Shown: positions 1-7,011 of the stretch, one piece after another
Layout: each line of letters begins with the position of its first letter
Numbering within the stretch: position 1 is the stretch's first letter
Assembly: GCA_903909925.1 (NCBI GenBank)
Contig: CAIVXR010000251.1
Location: forward strand, 1-17,008
Reading direction: 5' to 3'
Length of the DNA: 17,008 bases
Source of the DNA: an uncultured beta proteobacterium
Lineage (GTDB): Bacteria > Pseudomonadota > Gammaproteobacteria > Burkholderiales > Burkholderiaceae
Made by a program: the position numbers and the translations under genes
The notes under the pieces: model-generated
Seen by the model: only the letters and a program-made list of their open reading frames with translations
Told to the model about the DNA's origin: nothing
Databases searched by the model: none

Positions 1-102
1 GCTCTTGCAGAGGTTAAAAAACTCGGTTTTGTGGATGTTGGAACCTTAGATGGTGGCGTGCAGGCTTGGAAACAAGCCGCCCTTCCATTGGTGAAGCAAT
101 AG
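1..102 (+). CDS. Rhodanese-like domain protein, C-terminal fragment
   Basis: Only the last 33 codons and the TAG stop are in the window; the gene begins upstream. The visible peptide ends in a Leu-x-Gly-Gly-x-x-x-Trp stretch followed by an Ala-Leu-Pro, the usual C-terminal signature of a single rhodanese (sulfurtransferase) domain. The active-site cysteine loop lies outside the window, so catalytic competence cannot be judged. In E. coli a rhodanese gene (yibN) precedes grxC-secB-gpsA, and the same order here supports the call. The stop is 4 bases before the grxC start, so the two are probably co-transcribed. Confidence 0.75.
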   Translation, partial: ALAEVKKLGFVDVGTLDGGVQAWKQAALPLVKQ

Positions 103-106
103 ACCT

Positions 107-361
107 ATGCCTCAAGTAATAATGTATAGCACCCAAGTTTGCCCATATTGTGTAATGGCTGAAAAGCTATTGCTCAAAAAAGGCGTCAGTAATTTAGAAA
201 AGATTTTGATTGATCGTGACCCTGCGCAGCGTGAGCTCATGATGACTCGTACTGGTCGTCGTACGGTTCCGCAAATTTATATTGGCGAGACCCATGTTGG
301 CGGATACGATGATCTGGTAGCTTTAGATCGTGCAGGTAAGCTCGATCCTTTATTGGTTTAA
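107..361 (+). CDS. grxC: Glutaredoxin 3
   Basis: Small dithiol glutaredoxin of 84 residues, the normal length for GrxC. It reduces disulfides and glutathione-mixed disulfides in the cytoplasm using glutathione. The redox motif Cys-Pro-Tyr-Cys is at residues 12-15, the cis-proline Thr-Val-Pro at 53-55, and the glutathione-binding Gly-Gly-Tyr-Asp-Asp at 65-69, all canonical. The ATG lies 4 bases after the rhodanese stop and no clear Shine-Dalgarno is visible, so translational coupling is likely. The neighbours secB and gpsA are the classic partners of grxC in proteobacteria. Confidence 0.95.
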   Translation: MPQVIMYSTQVCPYCVMAEKLLLKKGVSNLEKILIDRDPAQRELMMTRTGRRTVPQIYIGETHVGGYDDLVALDRAGKLDPLLV

Positions 362-388
362 TGTACTTATTCGTCAAGAAAGATAGCA

Positions 389-910
389 ATGACTGAACAA
401 TCTTCCGCACCTCAAGTAGAGGCTGATAACTCAAAAGAACCTGGATTTGCAATTCAGCGCATTTATCTCAAAGACCTCTCTTTAGAGCAGCCCAACGCCC
501 CGCAAATTTTATTGGTTGCTGCTGAGCCTCAAGTACAAGTCGAACTTGATGTTGCTGTAAATCCATTAAGCGATAGTATTTTTGAGGTAGCAATTATTTC
601 TACAGTTACCGCTAAAGTTGACTCAAAAGTTTTGTTTTTAGTTGAAGCTAAGCAAGCTGGTATTTTTGAGTTCGCCAATATTCCACCTCAACAGCTTGAT
701 CCAATGTTAGGCATTACTTGCCCAACTATTTTGTATCCATACCTTCGTTCAAATGTTGCAGACATTATTAGTCGTGCAGGCTTTCAGCCAATTCATCTGA
801 ATGAGATCAACTTCCATGGCATGTATGAGCATCGACTCATGCAAGCTCAACAGGCAGCTGGCAAAGAAAGTGGAGCCACTGATGAGAGCAAAATAATTCT
901 TCCAAACTAG
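389..910 (+). CDS. secB: Protein-export chaperone SecB
   Basis: Cytoplasmic homotetrameric chaperone that keeps preproteins unfolded and delivers them to SecA at the Sec translocon. The 173-residue product has the family hallmarks: an N-terminal Ile-Gln-Arg-Ile-Tyr-Leu-Lys-Asp-Leu-Ser strand near residues 23-32, and the conserved Pro-Thr-Ile-Leu-Tyr-Pro-Tyr-Leu-Arg segment followed by Val-Ala-Asp-Ile near 110-125. An Ile-Asn-Phe close to residue 140 lies before a variable polar tail. The first 20 residues are acidic and low in complexity, as is common. The gap from grxC is 27 bases with no terminator, so it probably belongs to the same transcript. Confidence 0.95.
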   Translation: MTEQSSAPQVEADNSKEPGFAIQRIYLKDLSLEQPNAPQILLVAAEPQVQVELDVAVNPLSDSIFEVAIISTVTAKVDSKVLFLVEAKQAGIFEFANIPPQQLDPMLGITCPTILYPYLRSNVADIISRAGFQPIHLNEINFHGMYEHRLMQAQQAAGKESGATDESKIILPN

Positions 911-934
911 ATCTCAACAGCGAGCACACAGATC

Positions 935-1957
935 ATGAAAGTGACCCTGATTGGTGCTGGAGCTTGGGGAACGGCGATGGCCGCACAGGCGGCGCGTCAC
1001 CTCAAGGATGGGGATGTCTGTTTATGGTCTCGCAGCAAAGATCAGTTGATAGATATTGAAAAGCGTGGTGAGAACCACTCCTATCTACCCGGCATTCAGC
1101 TGCCTAAAAACATTACATTAGAAAATAACTTCTCAGCCGCCATTAAGAGACTTTCTGCTGATGATCTATTAGTGATTGCAACACCAATGGCTGCGCTTTC
1201 AGAAACAATTGCTCAGGTATTAAAGATTGCAGAACATCCTTTAAATATTATTTGGCTATGTAAAGGTTTGGAGCCAGCTACAGCTTTACTTCCACACGAA
1301 GTAGTTGAGCGTGAAGATAGGCTGCACAGCCATGGTATTTCGCATTCTTATGGCGCATTATCTGGCCCTAGCTTTGCAGCAGAGGTGGGCTCTGGTATGC
1401 CATGTGCATTGACAATTGCCAGCACCTCTACAGATTTATGTGCTGCTACACAAGCAGCTTTTCATCATGGCAATATGCGCGTCTATTCAACTGATGATTT
1501 AGTTGGCGTCGAGCTAGGCGGTGCCGTGAAAAATGTTTTAGCAATTGCTGCTGGTATTGGAGATGGCTTAGATTTAGGTTTGAATGCACGAGCTGCTGTT
1601 CTTACCCGTGGCTTGGCTGAAATGATGCGTTTAGTGAAAGCGGCTGGCGGAAGATCAGAAACCTGTATGGGTCTCACAGGTGCTGGCGACTTAATATTGA
1701 CTGCAACCGGGGATCTTTCTCGCAATCGTCGGGTTGGTCTCGAACTTGCTGCAGGTAAGCCATTGGCTGAGATATTGTCTAATTTAGGTCATGTTGCCGA
1801 AGGCGTACTTTGTGCCTCTGCAGTTGGTGACCTATCAAGGCGCTTAGGTGTAGAGATGCCAATTACGGCGATGATGGGTGAGGTGTTGGCTGGTAGGCTT
1901 TCGCCCCAAGAAGGACTGAAGAAATTAATGGGGCGTGACCCAAAAATAGAAGCTTAG
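935..1957 (+). CDS. gpsA: Glycerol-3-phosphate dehydrogenase [NAD(P)+]
   Basis: Reduces dihydroxyacetone phosphate to sn-glycerol 3-phosphate, the backbone for phospholipid synthesis, in the cytoplasm. At 340 residues it has normal length. The N-terminal Rossmann motif Gly-Ala-Gly-Ala-Trp-Gly is at residues 7-12. Cys-Lys-Gly is at 109-111, Ser-Gly-Pro-Ser-Phe-Ala-Ala-Glu at 143-150, the catalytic lysine in Val-Lys-Asn is K199, and the Gly-Ala-Gly-Asp substrate loop lies near residue 250. It follows secB by 24 bases and ends 21 bases before the convergent trmL stop. The ATG shown places the Rossmann strand at the exact N terminus, as expected. Confidence 0.96.
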   Translation: MKVTLIGAGAWGTAMAAQAARHLKDGDVCLWSRSKDQLIDIEKRGENHSYLPGIQLPKNITLENNFSAAIKRLSADDLLVIATPMAALSETIAQVLKIAEHPLNIIWLCKGLEPATALLPHEVVEREDRLHSHGISHSYGALSGPSFAAEVGSGMPCALTIASTSTDLCAATQAAFHHGNMRVYSTDDLVGVELGGAVKNVLAIAAGIGDGLDLGLNARAAVLTRGLAEMMRLVKAAGGRSETCMGLTGAGDLILTATGDLSRNRRVGLELAAGKPLAEILSNLGHVAEGVLCASAVGDLSRRLGVEMPITAMMGEVLAGRLSPQEGLKKLMGRDPKIEA

Positions 1958-1970
1958 TAGCGCCTACTAA
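1954..1970. terminator. Weak hairpin between convergent gpsA and trmL
   Basis: A perfect 7-bp stem (TTAGTAG / CTACTAA) with a 3-base loop overlaps the gpsA stop codon in the 21-base convergent gap. The stem is AT-rich and is followed by only TTT on the plus strand; on the minus strand a T-run comes about 7 bases after the stem. It could act as a weak bidirectional terminator. The position is suggestive but the hairpin is not strong. Confidence 0.3.
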
Positions 1971-1978
1971 TTTAGCGC

Positions 1979-2449
1979 TTACTTACCATCCACCAGGCCA
2001 TTTTGACGCCAGGCTTCATACACCACAATCGCTACCGTGTTAGATAAGTTCAAGCTGCGGCTACTATCTTGCATTACTAGGCGCATGCGGTTCTTTTCAA
2101 GAATGGAGTTACGAACTTCATCAGTAATACCTTTAGTTTCAGAGCCAAAAACAAAGTAATCATTAGGAGCATATTTGCCCTCATGAAACCTTCCGCTACC
2201 TTTAGTAGTTAAAGCAAAAAGGTGTTGCGGATCTGGCTGCTCGTCTTTTAGAAATTGAGCCCAATTAGCATGAATTTTTACTTTTGCGAACTCGTGATAG
2301 TCAAGCCCTGCCCTACGAAGCTTGGCATCTTCCATCGGAAAGCCTAAGGGCTCAATTAAATGTAGCTTTGCTCCAGTGTTAGCGCAGAGCCTAATGATAT
2401 TGCCTGTATTGGGCGGGATTTCTGGTTCGAATAAAACAATATTAAACAT
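1979..2449 (-). CDS. trmL: tRNA (cytidine/uridine-34 2'-O)-methyltransferase TrmL
   Basis: SPOUT-family methyltransferase that uses SAM to methylate the ribose at wobble position 34 of certain tRNA-Leu. The start at 2449 was chosen because the family begins with Met-Phe-Asn-Ile-Val-Leu-Phe; an upstream extension of 18 codons to 2503 has no family counterpart. This gives 156 residues, the usual size. Conserved pieces are Pro-Pro-Asn-Thr-Gly-Asn at 12-17, Phe-Gly-Ser-Glu-Thr-Lys-Gly at 101-107 and the knot segment Ser-Leu-Asn-Leu-Ser-Asn-Thr-Val at 132-139. The ATG overlaps the end of comF by 8 bases, implying translational coupling. Confidence 0.93.
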   Translation of the reverse strand: MFNIVLFEPEIPPNTGNIIRLCANTGAKLHLIEPLGFPMEDAKLRRAGLDYHEFAKVKIHANWAQFLKDEQPDPQHLFALTTKGSGRFHEGKYAPNDYFVFGSETKGITDEVRNSILEKNRMRLVMQDSSRSLNLSNTVAIVVYEAWRQNGLVDGK

Positions 2450-3191
2450 GTAGTAATTTTGCGGTTCTAAGCAAAACCCAGTTGGTGATATGTGATGCAC
2501 CATTGTCCTTCAGAACGCGGGCAATTTCATTCAGAGTGGCTCCGCTAGTCATTACATCATCAAAAATGATGATGCTTTGACCTCGGAGAGCTGCGATAAA
2601 GTGATTGTCAAGATAAAACATACCTGCAATTGCACGATACCGTGCTGCAAGCTTCCCGCCTGCCTGTTGATGATTGTGGTGGTGGCGCTTGAGTGCGTTA
2701 GGCAGCTTTCTAATGCCTGAATTGCAATGAATTCTGCGCGCAATTTCCCAGCTTTGATTAAAGCCCCGTGCAGCTAATTTTTGAGTACTTAGTGGCACAG
2801 GAAGAAGATAGCTTGCTCTGATATTTTGGAGTTGTTTTGGAAAAAGGCGATTCCATGTATTTGCTAGCCCATGAGCATAGGCCAGACGCTTATGGTATTT
2901 CAGTTGATGGATCGCATGTTGAAGTATTCCTTCATAGCGATCTAGACAATATGTCTCATCAAAATATGGAGGGCGAAGATTGCATTGTGCACAGCGCTGT
3001 TCTTTTAGCTCTAAGGCGTTCAAAGCGATACCACATTGATAGCAGCATTCATAATTGAGTAGGCTATTAATATTTAAAGATTGCAAACAGTGTGCGCAAA
3101 GAGAATGCTGTTGATAGCGCTCGCATGCGATACAGGCGCTTGGTAAAATTTGGCTATTAATGGATTGAAAAATCTTCTCTAGAAATTGCAT
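2442..3191 (-). CDS. comF: ComF family phosphoribosyltransferase-like protein
   Basis: A 249-residue ComF/GntX protein with a PRTase-type fold, linked to natural competence DNA uptake in other bacteria. Paired cysteines near the N terminus (C20/C23, C32/C35, C49/C52, C66/C69) look like zinc-binding knuckles. A Val-Pro-Leu-Ser...Arg-Gly-Phe-Asn-Gln block is near residues 131-145, and the PRPP-loop motif Asp-Asp-Val-x-Thr-Ser-Gly-Ala-Thr is near 210-218. I chose the ATG at 3191; a TTG at 3227 would extend it by 12 codons into the divergent gene. It is followed by trmL with an 8-base overlap. Competence function is inferred from the family only. Confidence 0.88.
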   Translation of the reverse strand: MQFLEKIFQSINSQILPSACIACERYQQHSLCAHCLQSLNINSLLNYECCYQCGIALNALELKEQRCAQCNLRPPYFDETYCLDRYEGILQHAIHQLKYHKRLAYAHGLANTWNRLFPKQLQNIRASYLLPVPLSTQKLAARGFNQSWEIARRIHCNSGIRKLPNALKRHHHNHQQAGGKLAARYRAIAGMFYLDNHFIAALRGQSIIIFDDVMTSGATLNEIARVLKDNGASHITNWVLLRTAKLLHV

Positions 3192-3200
3192 GGGGCGCTG

Positions 3201-3208
3201 AGTATACT
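3201..3208. promoter_or_regulatory. Palindromic -10-like element between divergent comF and bioC-like genes
   Basis: The 23 bases separating the two divergent start codons contain the self-complementary octamer AGTATACT, so a TATACT hexamer is read on both strands. It could serve as a shared -10 box, but I see no well-placed -35 for either direction. If used, the transcripts would be nearly leaderless. This is weak evidence from one short match. Confidence 0.25.
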
Positions 3209-3214
3209 GAGCTA

Positions 3215-4000
3215 ATGACCCAGCCAATCAGATGGTTACAAGACGAAATTGCAGACCGCATGTTGCAAAAACTTGATATCGTCAAACTCGATACAAAAGA
3301 TGCATTAATTGTTCCGGATTTTCCCGGTAAGCATTTAGTGTCTTTTGCAAAACGCTATCCCTCTGCAAATATCCATAGTTTTACAGAAGATGGTATTACC
3401 AGATTTGACATGTGGCGCTCAAAAGCGACATCACATTGGCGCTCTTTGTTTAGTGGAAACATAAGTCCTTTGGCCCATTACTTAGCAAAAGGTAAATTTA
3501 GTCTTCCTGATAATTCTGTTGATTTAGTATTTAGCAATCTCTTATTACAGGACTTGCCTGATCCAAGACATTTTTTACAGGAGTGTTGGCGTGTGTTGCG
3601 AGAGGGCGGCCTAGTCACATTTAGCTATTTAGGTCCCGATACTGGAAAAGAGCTCCGCGCTCTTGAACCTGGCCTGCTTCAATTGAAGAATTTATTGAGC
3701 CCTTGGGATATGCATGATATTGGTGATGCTCTTTTGGGGGAGCGCTTTTCTGATCCGGTAATGGATATGGAATTTATTACTCTTGATTACAAGTCAGATG
3801 CTCTTTTAGCAATTGATGCAGAAGCGCTCAAATTGCTCAATATGCCCACATCTGAAGTCTTAAAAGAGGGTGTTTTGCCTCAAAAAATGACTTTAGAGGT
3901 GGTGTACGGGCATGCTTGGGCGCTTGGAAAACATCTCGCTAAGGCGCAGGAGAGTATTGCCTATATCGATGTAAATCAAATTGGGCGCAAGACTAGGTAG
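3215..4000 (+). CDS. BioC-like class I methyltransferase with degenerate SAM motif I
   Basis: A 261-residue protein related to malonyl-ACP O-methyltransferase BioC, which starts pimelate synthesis for biotin. Visible BioC-like parts are Leu-Pro-Asp-Asn-Ser-Val-Asp-Leu-Val-Phe-Ser-Asn at 97-108, Arg-Val-Leu-Arg-Glu-Gly-Gly at 126-132, Leu-Gly-Pro-Asp-Thr-Gly-Lys-Glu-Leu-Arg at 139-148 and a Met-His-Asp-Ile-Gly-Asp block near 166-171. The glycine-rich SAM motif I (normally Asp-x-Gly-x-Gly-x-Gly) is replaced around residues 30-40 by Ala-Leu-Ile-Val-Pro-Asp-Phe-Pro-Gly-Lys-His. SAM binding may therefore be altered or lost. It is divergent from comF, and no other biotin gene is nearby. I leave the symbol blank because activity is uncertain. 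Confidence 0.75.
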   Translation: MTQPIRWLQDEIADRMLQKLDIVKLDTKDALIVPDFPGKHLVSFAKRYPSANIHSFTEDGITRFDMWRSKATSHWRSLFSGNISPLAHYLAKGKFSLPDNSVDLVFSNLLLQDLPDPRHFLQECWRVLREGGLVTFSYLGPDTGKELRALEPGLLQLKNLLSPWDMHDIGDALLGERFSDPVMDMEFITLDYKSDALLAIDAEALKLLNMPTSEVLKEGVLPQKMTLEVVYGHAWALGKHLAKAQESIAYIDVNQIGRKTR

Positions 4001-4014
4001 TATCCTGCATAAGT

Positions 4015-4026
4015 GTAAGTACTTAC
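4015..4026. repeat. Perfect 12-bp palindrome upstream of the cox promoter
   Basis: GTAAGTACTTAC is a perfect inverted repeat located 48 bases upstream of the candidate cox -35 box and 14 bases after the bioC-like stop. It could be an operator for a dimeric regulator. It makes a poor terminator because there is no T-run and as RNA it folds with only about 4 bp. No regulator can be assigned from sequence. Confidence 0.4.
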
Positions 4027-4074
4027 TATCATTTTAAGCATTGTCAAGATTGAATGAGGCTAACTTATCTAGAT

Positions 4075-4103
4075 TTGTTGTTGTGCACAATTAACCCTAT
4101 AAT
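4075..4103 (+). promoter_or_regulatory. Sigma-70 promoter for the cox operon
   Basis: TTGTTG at 4075-4080 and a perfect TATAAT at 4098-4103 are separated by the optimal 17 bases. Transcription would start near 4110, leaving a leader of about 85 bases before coxB. A weaker alternative, TTGTCA at 4041 with TTATCT at 4065 (18-base spacer), lies upstream. This is the best promoter I see in the window. Confidence 0.7.
4081..4090. promoter_or_regulatory. Palindrome within the cox promoter spacer (candidate operator)
   Basis: TTGTGCACAA is a perfect 10-bp palindrome that fills the first ten bases between the -35 and -10 boxes. A protein bound here would compete directly with RNA polymerase, so it is a plausible repressor site. 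No matching regulator is encoded nearby. A palindrome of this length is not rare enough to be convincing alone. Confidence 0.35.
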
Positions 4104-4119
4104 CATCGCAGTACGTAAT

Positions 4120-4165
4120 GGCTTAAAACCGCTTTTTTGAGCATTTTGTAGGGTATTTAAGCCCT
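4120..4165 (+). other. Competing hairpins in the coxB 5' leader
   Basis: Between the predicted transcription start and coxB, the segment 4120-4127 (GGCTTAAA) pairs perfectly with 4156-4163 (TTTAAGCC). The overlapping 4121-4128 can instead pair with 4135-4142 (TTTTGAGC, one G-U wobble), and AGGG at 4150-4153 can pair with CCCT at 4162-4165. These structures are mutually exclusive, which resembles an RNA switch. No known riboswitch class is recognisable. Confidence 0.3.
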
Positions 4166-4183
4166 TTGCTCACGACATTAAAC

Positions 4184-4196
4184 AGAGAATAAGATG
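4184..4196 (+). repeat. 13-nt translation-initiation repeat, coxB copy
   Basis: The sequence AGAGAATAAGATG, ending in the coxB start codon, is identical to the sequence that starts coxC at 7936-7948. The AGAG part can serve as a modest Shine-Dalgarno at 5-8 bases from the ATG. It supports both start choices. Confidence 0.55.
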
Positions 4197-5351
4197 AATT
4201 TATTTGGAAAAGTCACTAGGGCATCGCTCTACTTAGTAGCAGCCTTTGGTACTGCTTTTGCGCAGGCATCGGAAAATATGCCAGGTGGCCCGGCACTTTA
4301 CCAGCTGAACTTTCCTGCACCCGCTACCAAAATCATGCAAGAAATCCACTGGCTACATTGGATGATGTTGGCGATCTGCGCAGTGATTTTTGTTGGCGTA
4401 TTCGGGGTGATGTTTTATTCCATCCTAAGACACCGTAAATCCTTGGGCCATAAATCTGCCTCTTTCCACGAGAGTACGACAGTTGAAATTATTTGGACTG
4501 TCATTCCGCTTTTGATTGTCATTGGGATGGCATTACCCGCAACTAAAACAGTTGTGGCGATGAAAGATACAACGAATTCAGATATCACTATTAAAACTAC
4601 TGGCTATCAGTGGAAATGGGGTTATGACTACATCAAAGGTGAGGGTGAGGGCATTAGCTTTTTATCTACCTTGTCAACTTCACGTGAGTCGATTAATAAC
4701 CTCGCACCAAAATCAAATACGTATTTGATGGAAGTGGATAACGAAATGGTTGTGCCTGTTGGCAAGAAAATTCGTTTGATTACGACTGCTAATGACGTCA
4801 TTCACGCTTGGACTATTCCAGCGTTTGGCGTGAAGCAAGATGCAATCCCAGGATTTGTTCGGGATACATGGTTTAAGGCTGAAAAAATTGGCACATTCCG
4901 TGGACAGTGTTCAGAGTTATGCGGTGCACAGCACGCTTTTATGCCAATTGTTGTGAGAGTTGTTTCACAAGAGGACTACACAGCTTGGGTTGCTGAAAAG
5001 AAAAAAGAAATGGGTGGCGCTGGCGAAGATCCGTCTAAGATTTACACCTTAGATGAGCAAAAAGAGCGTGGCGCAAAAGTGTATGCAGCTAATTGTGCTG
5101 CTTGTCACCAAGCAACTGGTAAGGGCGCTGGCGCATTCCCGGCTTTAGATGGCAGTAAAGTTGTGTTGGGTCCGAAGGCGGGTCAATACAACATTCTCAT
5201 CAACGGTAAAAATGCAATGCCGAAATGGGCTGGCGTGATTTCTGATGGTGATCTTGCCGCAGTAATGACCTATACCCGTAACTCATGGGGTAATAAGACG
5301 GGCGAAATCATTCAGACCCAAGAAATTATTACCGCACGTGGCGGCAAGTAA
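4194..5351 (+). CDS. coxB: Cytochrome c oxidase subunit II with fused cytochrome c domain
   Basis: A 385-residue subunit II that takes electrons from cytochrome c through the binuclear CuA centre. A Sec signal peptide (cleavage probably after Ala23 or Ala25) is followed by two membrane helices at about 54-77 and 97-117. The periplasmic cupredoxin domain carries the CuA ligands H204, C239, E241 (backbone), C243, H247 and M250. A C-terminal class I cytochrome c domain has the heme motif Cys-Ala-Ala-Cys-His at 301-305 and a likely axial methionine M342. This fusion is standard for many betaproteobacterial aa3-type oxidases and is not itself unusual. It is first in the cox operon, behind a TTGTTG/TATAAT promoter and a structured leader. 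Confidence 0.97.
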   Translation: MNLFGKVTRASLYLVAAFGTAFAQASENMPGGPALYQLNFPAPATKIMQEIHWLHWMMLAICAVIFVGVFGVMFYSILRHRKSLGHKSASFHESTTVEIIWTVIPLLIVIGMALPATKTVVAMKDTTNSDITIKTTGYQWKWGYDYIKGEGEGISFLSTLSTSRESINNLAPKSNTYLMEVDNEMVVPVGKKIRLITTANDVIHAWTIPAFGVKQDAIPGFVRDTWFKAEKIGTFRGQCSELCGAQHAFMPIVVRVVSQEDYTAWVAEKKKEMGGAGEDPSKIYTLDEQKERGAKVYAANCAACHQATGKGAGAFPALDGSKVVLGPKAGQYNILINGKNAMPKWAGVISDGDLAAVMTYTRNSWGNKTGEIIQTQEIITARGGK

Positions 5352-5391
5352 TCCATTCATTCATGCAGATAAAACGAAACCGGAGTAAACC

Positions 5392-7011
5392 ATGAGCACA
5401 GTCTCTACCACCATAGACCACGCACACGATCATGCACATGATGATCACACGCCACATGGTTGGCGCCGTTGGTTGTTCGCAACTAACCACAAAGACATCG
5501 GCACGATGTATTTAATTTTCTCATTTGTTAGCTTATTAGCTGGTGGCACGATGGCCTTGGGAATTCGCTTGGAATTATTCCAGCCAGGCTTGCAATTCTT
5601 CCGCCCAGAATTCTTTAATCAATTAACCACCATGCATGGTTTGGTGATGGTATTCGGCGCGATCATGCCAGCCTTCGTTGGTTTTGCTAACTGGATGGTG
5701 CCTTTGCAAATTGGCGCATCCGATATGGCATTTGCTCGGATGAATAACTTTAGCTTCTGGATCTTGCCAGTGGCTGCAATCTTACTATTTGGTTCTTTCC
5801 TTGTTCCTGGCGGTGCTCCAGCAGGTGGCTGGACAATTTATGCTCCATTGAGTTTGCAGATGGGTCCTGGAATGGACATGGCAATTTTTGCCCTACATTT
5901 ATTGGGCGCCTCTTCCATCATGGGCTCGATCAATATCGTCGTAACCATCTTGAATATGCGCGCTCCAGGATTAACTTTGATGAAGATGCCAATGTTCTGC
6001 TGGACTTGGTTGATTACTGCTTACTTATTGATTGCTGTAATGCCTGTCTTGGCTGGTGCAATCACTATGGTATTGACCGATCGCCATTTTGGTACTTCCT
6101 TCTTCTCTGCTGTAGGCGGCGGCGACCCAGTAATGTTTCAGCATATTTTCTGGTTCTTTGGTCACCCAGAGGTTTACATCATGATTCTTCCAGCATTTGG
6201 AATCGTCAGTGAAATCGTTCCAGTGTTCTCCAGAAAAACTTTGTTTGGTTATAGCTCTATGGTTTATGCAACATCGTCTATTGCGATCTTGTCATTTATT
6301 GTTTGGGCGCACCACATGTTTGCAACTGGTATGCCTGTGACTGGTCAGTTGTTCTTCATGTATGCAACGATGTTGATTGCTGTGCCAACTGGCGTGAAGA
6401 TTTTTAACTGGGTTGCAACGATGTGGAAAGGTTCTCTCACCTTCGAAACTCCCATGTTGTGGGCCATTGGTTTTATTTTCGTGTTCACAATGGGCGGCTT
6501 TACTGGTTTGATTCTTGCCATGGCGCCAATTGATATTGGTGTTCAAGACACTTATTACGTAGTAGCCCATTTCCACTATGTTTTGGTAGCAGGCTCTCTG
6601 TTTGCAATGTTCGCTGGTTTTTACTACTGGTGTCCTAAGTGGACCGGCTATATGGCTAATGAGGCTCGTGGCAAGATCCACTTCTGGTCTTCCATGATTT
6701 TCTTTAATCTGACCTTCTTCCCAATGCACTTCTTGGGCTTGGCTGGTATGCCACGTCGTTATGCAGACTACCCAACCCAGTTTGCTGACTTCAATATGGT
6801 TGCCTCCATTGGCGCCTTGGGCTTTGGCTTATCACAAGTGTATTTCTTGCTCTTCGTTGTCATGCCTGCTTATCGTGGTCGTGGCCAAAAAGCAGCAATG
6901 AATCCATGGGATGGTGCTAAGGGCTTAGAGTGGACAATACCTTCGCCAGCGCCACATCATACTTTTGAGACTCCGCCTAGCAAAGAGCAAATGCGTGAAG
7001 CAGGAATTTAA
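5392..7011 (+). CDS. coxA: Cytochrome c oxidase subunit I (aa3-type)
   Basis: A 539-residue, twelve-helix catalytic subunit that reduces O2 to water and pumps protons across the inner membrane. Ligands are visible: low-spin heme a H82 and H395, heme a3 H393, and CuB H258 with the cross-linked Y262 in His-Pro-Glu-Val-Tyr, plus H307/H308. D111 (D-channel entry), E260 and K336 (K-channel) mark an A-type proton-pumping enzyme. The N terminus is rich in histidine (H10, H12, H14, H16, H19, H22) before the first conserved Asn-His-Lys-Asp-Ile-Gly. A good GGAG Shine-Dalgarno at 5382-5385 supports the ATG. It lies 40 bases after coxB, and its 3' end is overlapped by the next small gene. Confidence 0.98.
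   Translation: MSTVSTTIDHAHDHAHDDHTPHGWRRWLFATNHKDIGTMYLIFSFVSLLAGGTMALGIRLELFQPGLQFFRPEFFNQLTTMHGLVMVFGAIMPAFVGFANWMVPLQIGASDMAFARMNNFSFWILPVAAILLFGSFLVPGGAPAGGWTIYAPLSLQMGPGMDMAIFALHLLGASSIMGSINIVVTILNMRAPGLTLMKMPMFCWTWLITAYLLIAVMPVLAGAITMVLTDRHFGTSFFSAVGGGDPVMFQHIFWFFGHPEVYIMILPAFGIVSEIVPVFSRKTLFGYSSMVYATSSIAILSFIVWAHHMFATGMPVTGQLFFMYATMLIAVPTGVKIFNWVATMWKGSLTFETPMLWAIGFIFVFTMGGFTGLILAMAPIDIGVQDTYYVVAHFHYVLVAGSLFAMFAGFYYWCPKWTGYMANEARGKIHFWSSMIFFNLTFFPMHFLGLAGMPRRYADYPTQFADFNMVASIGALGFGLSQVYFLLFVVMPAYRGRGQKAAMNPWDGAKGLEWTIPSPAPHHTFETPPSKEQMREAGI

Noticed and set aside
2450..2503. Longer trmL start at 2503
   Set aside because: The 18 extra residues do not resemble TrmL, and the protein family starts at the Met encoded at 2449.
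2837..3058. 73-codon plus-strand frame inside comF
   Set aside because: It is antisense to the cysteine-rich region of comF, whose zinc knuckles are plainly conserved.
4194..5351. CoxB-cytochrome c fusion as a novel gene fusion
   Set aside because: Subunit II with a C-terminal cytochrome c domain is widespread in betaproteobacteria and caa3-type oxidases.
6292..6729. 145-codon open frame on the minus strand inside coxA
   Set aside because: It is antisense to the highly conserved CoxA helices, shows no family features or ribosome site, and is explained by coxA codon use.
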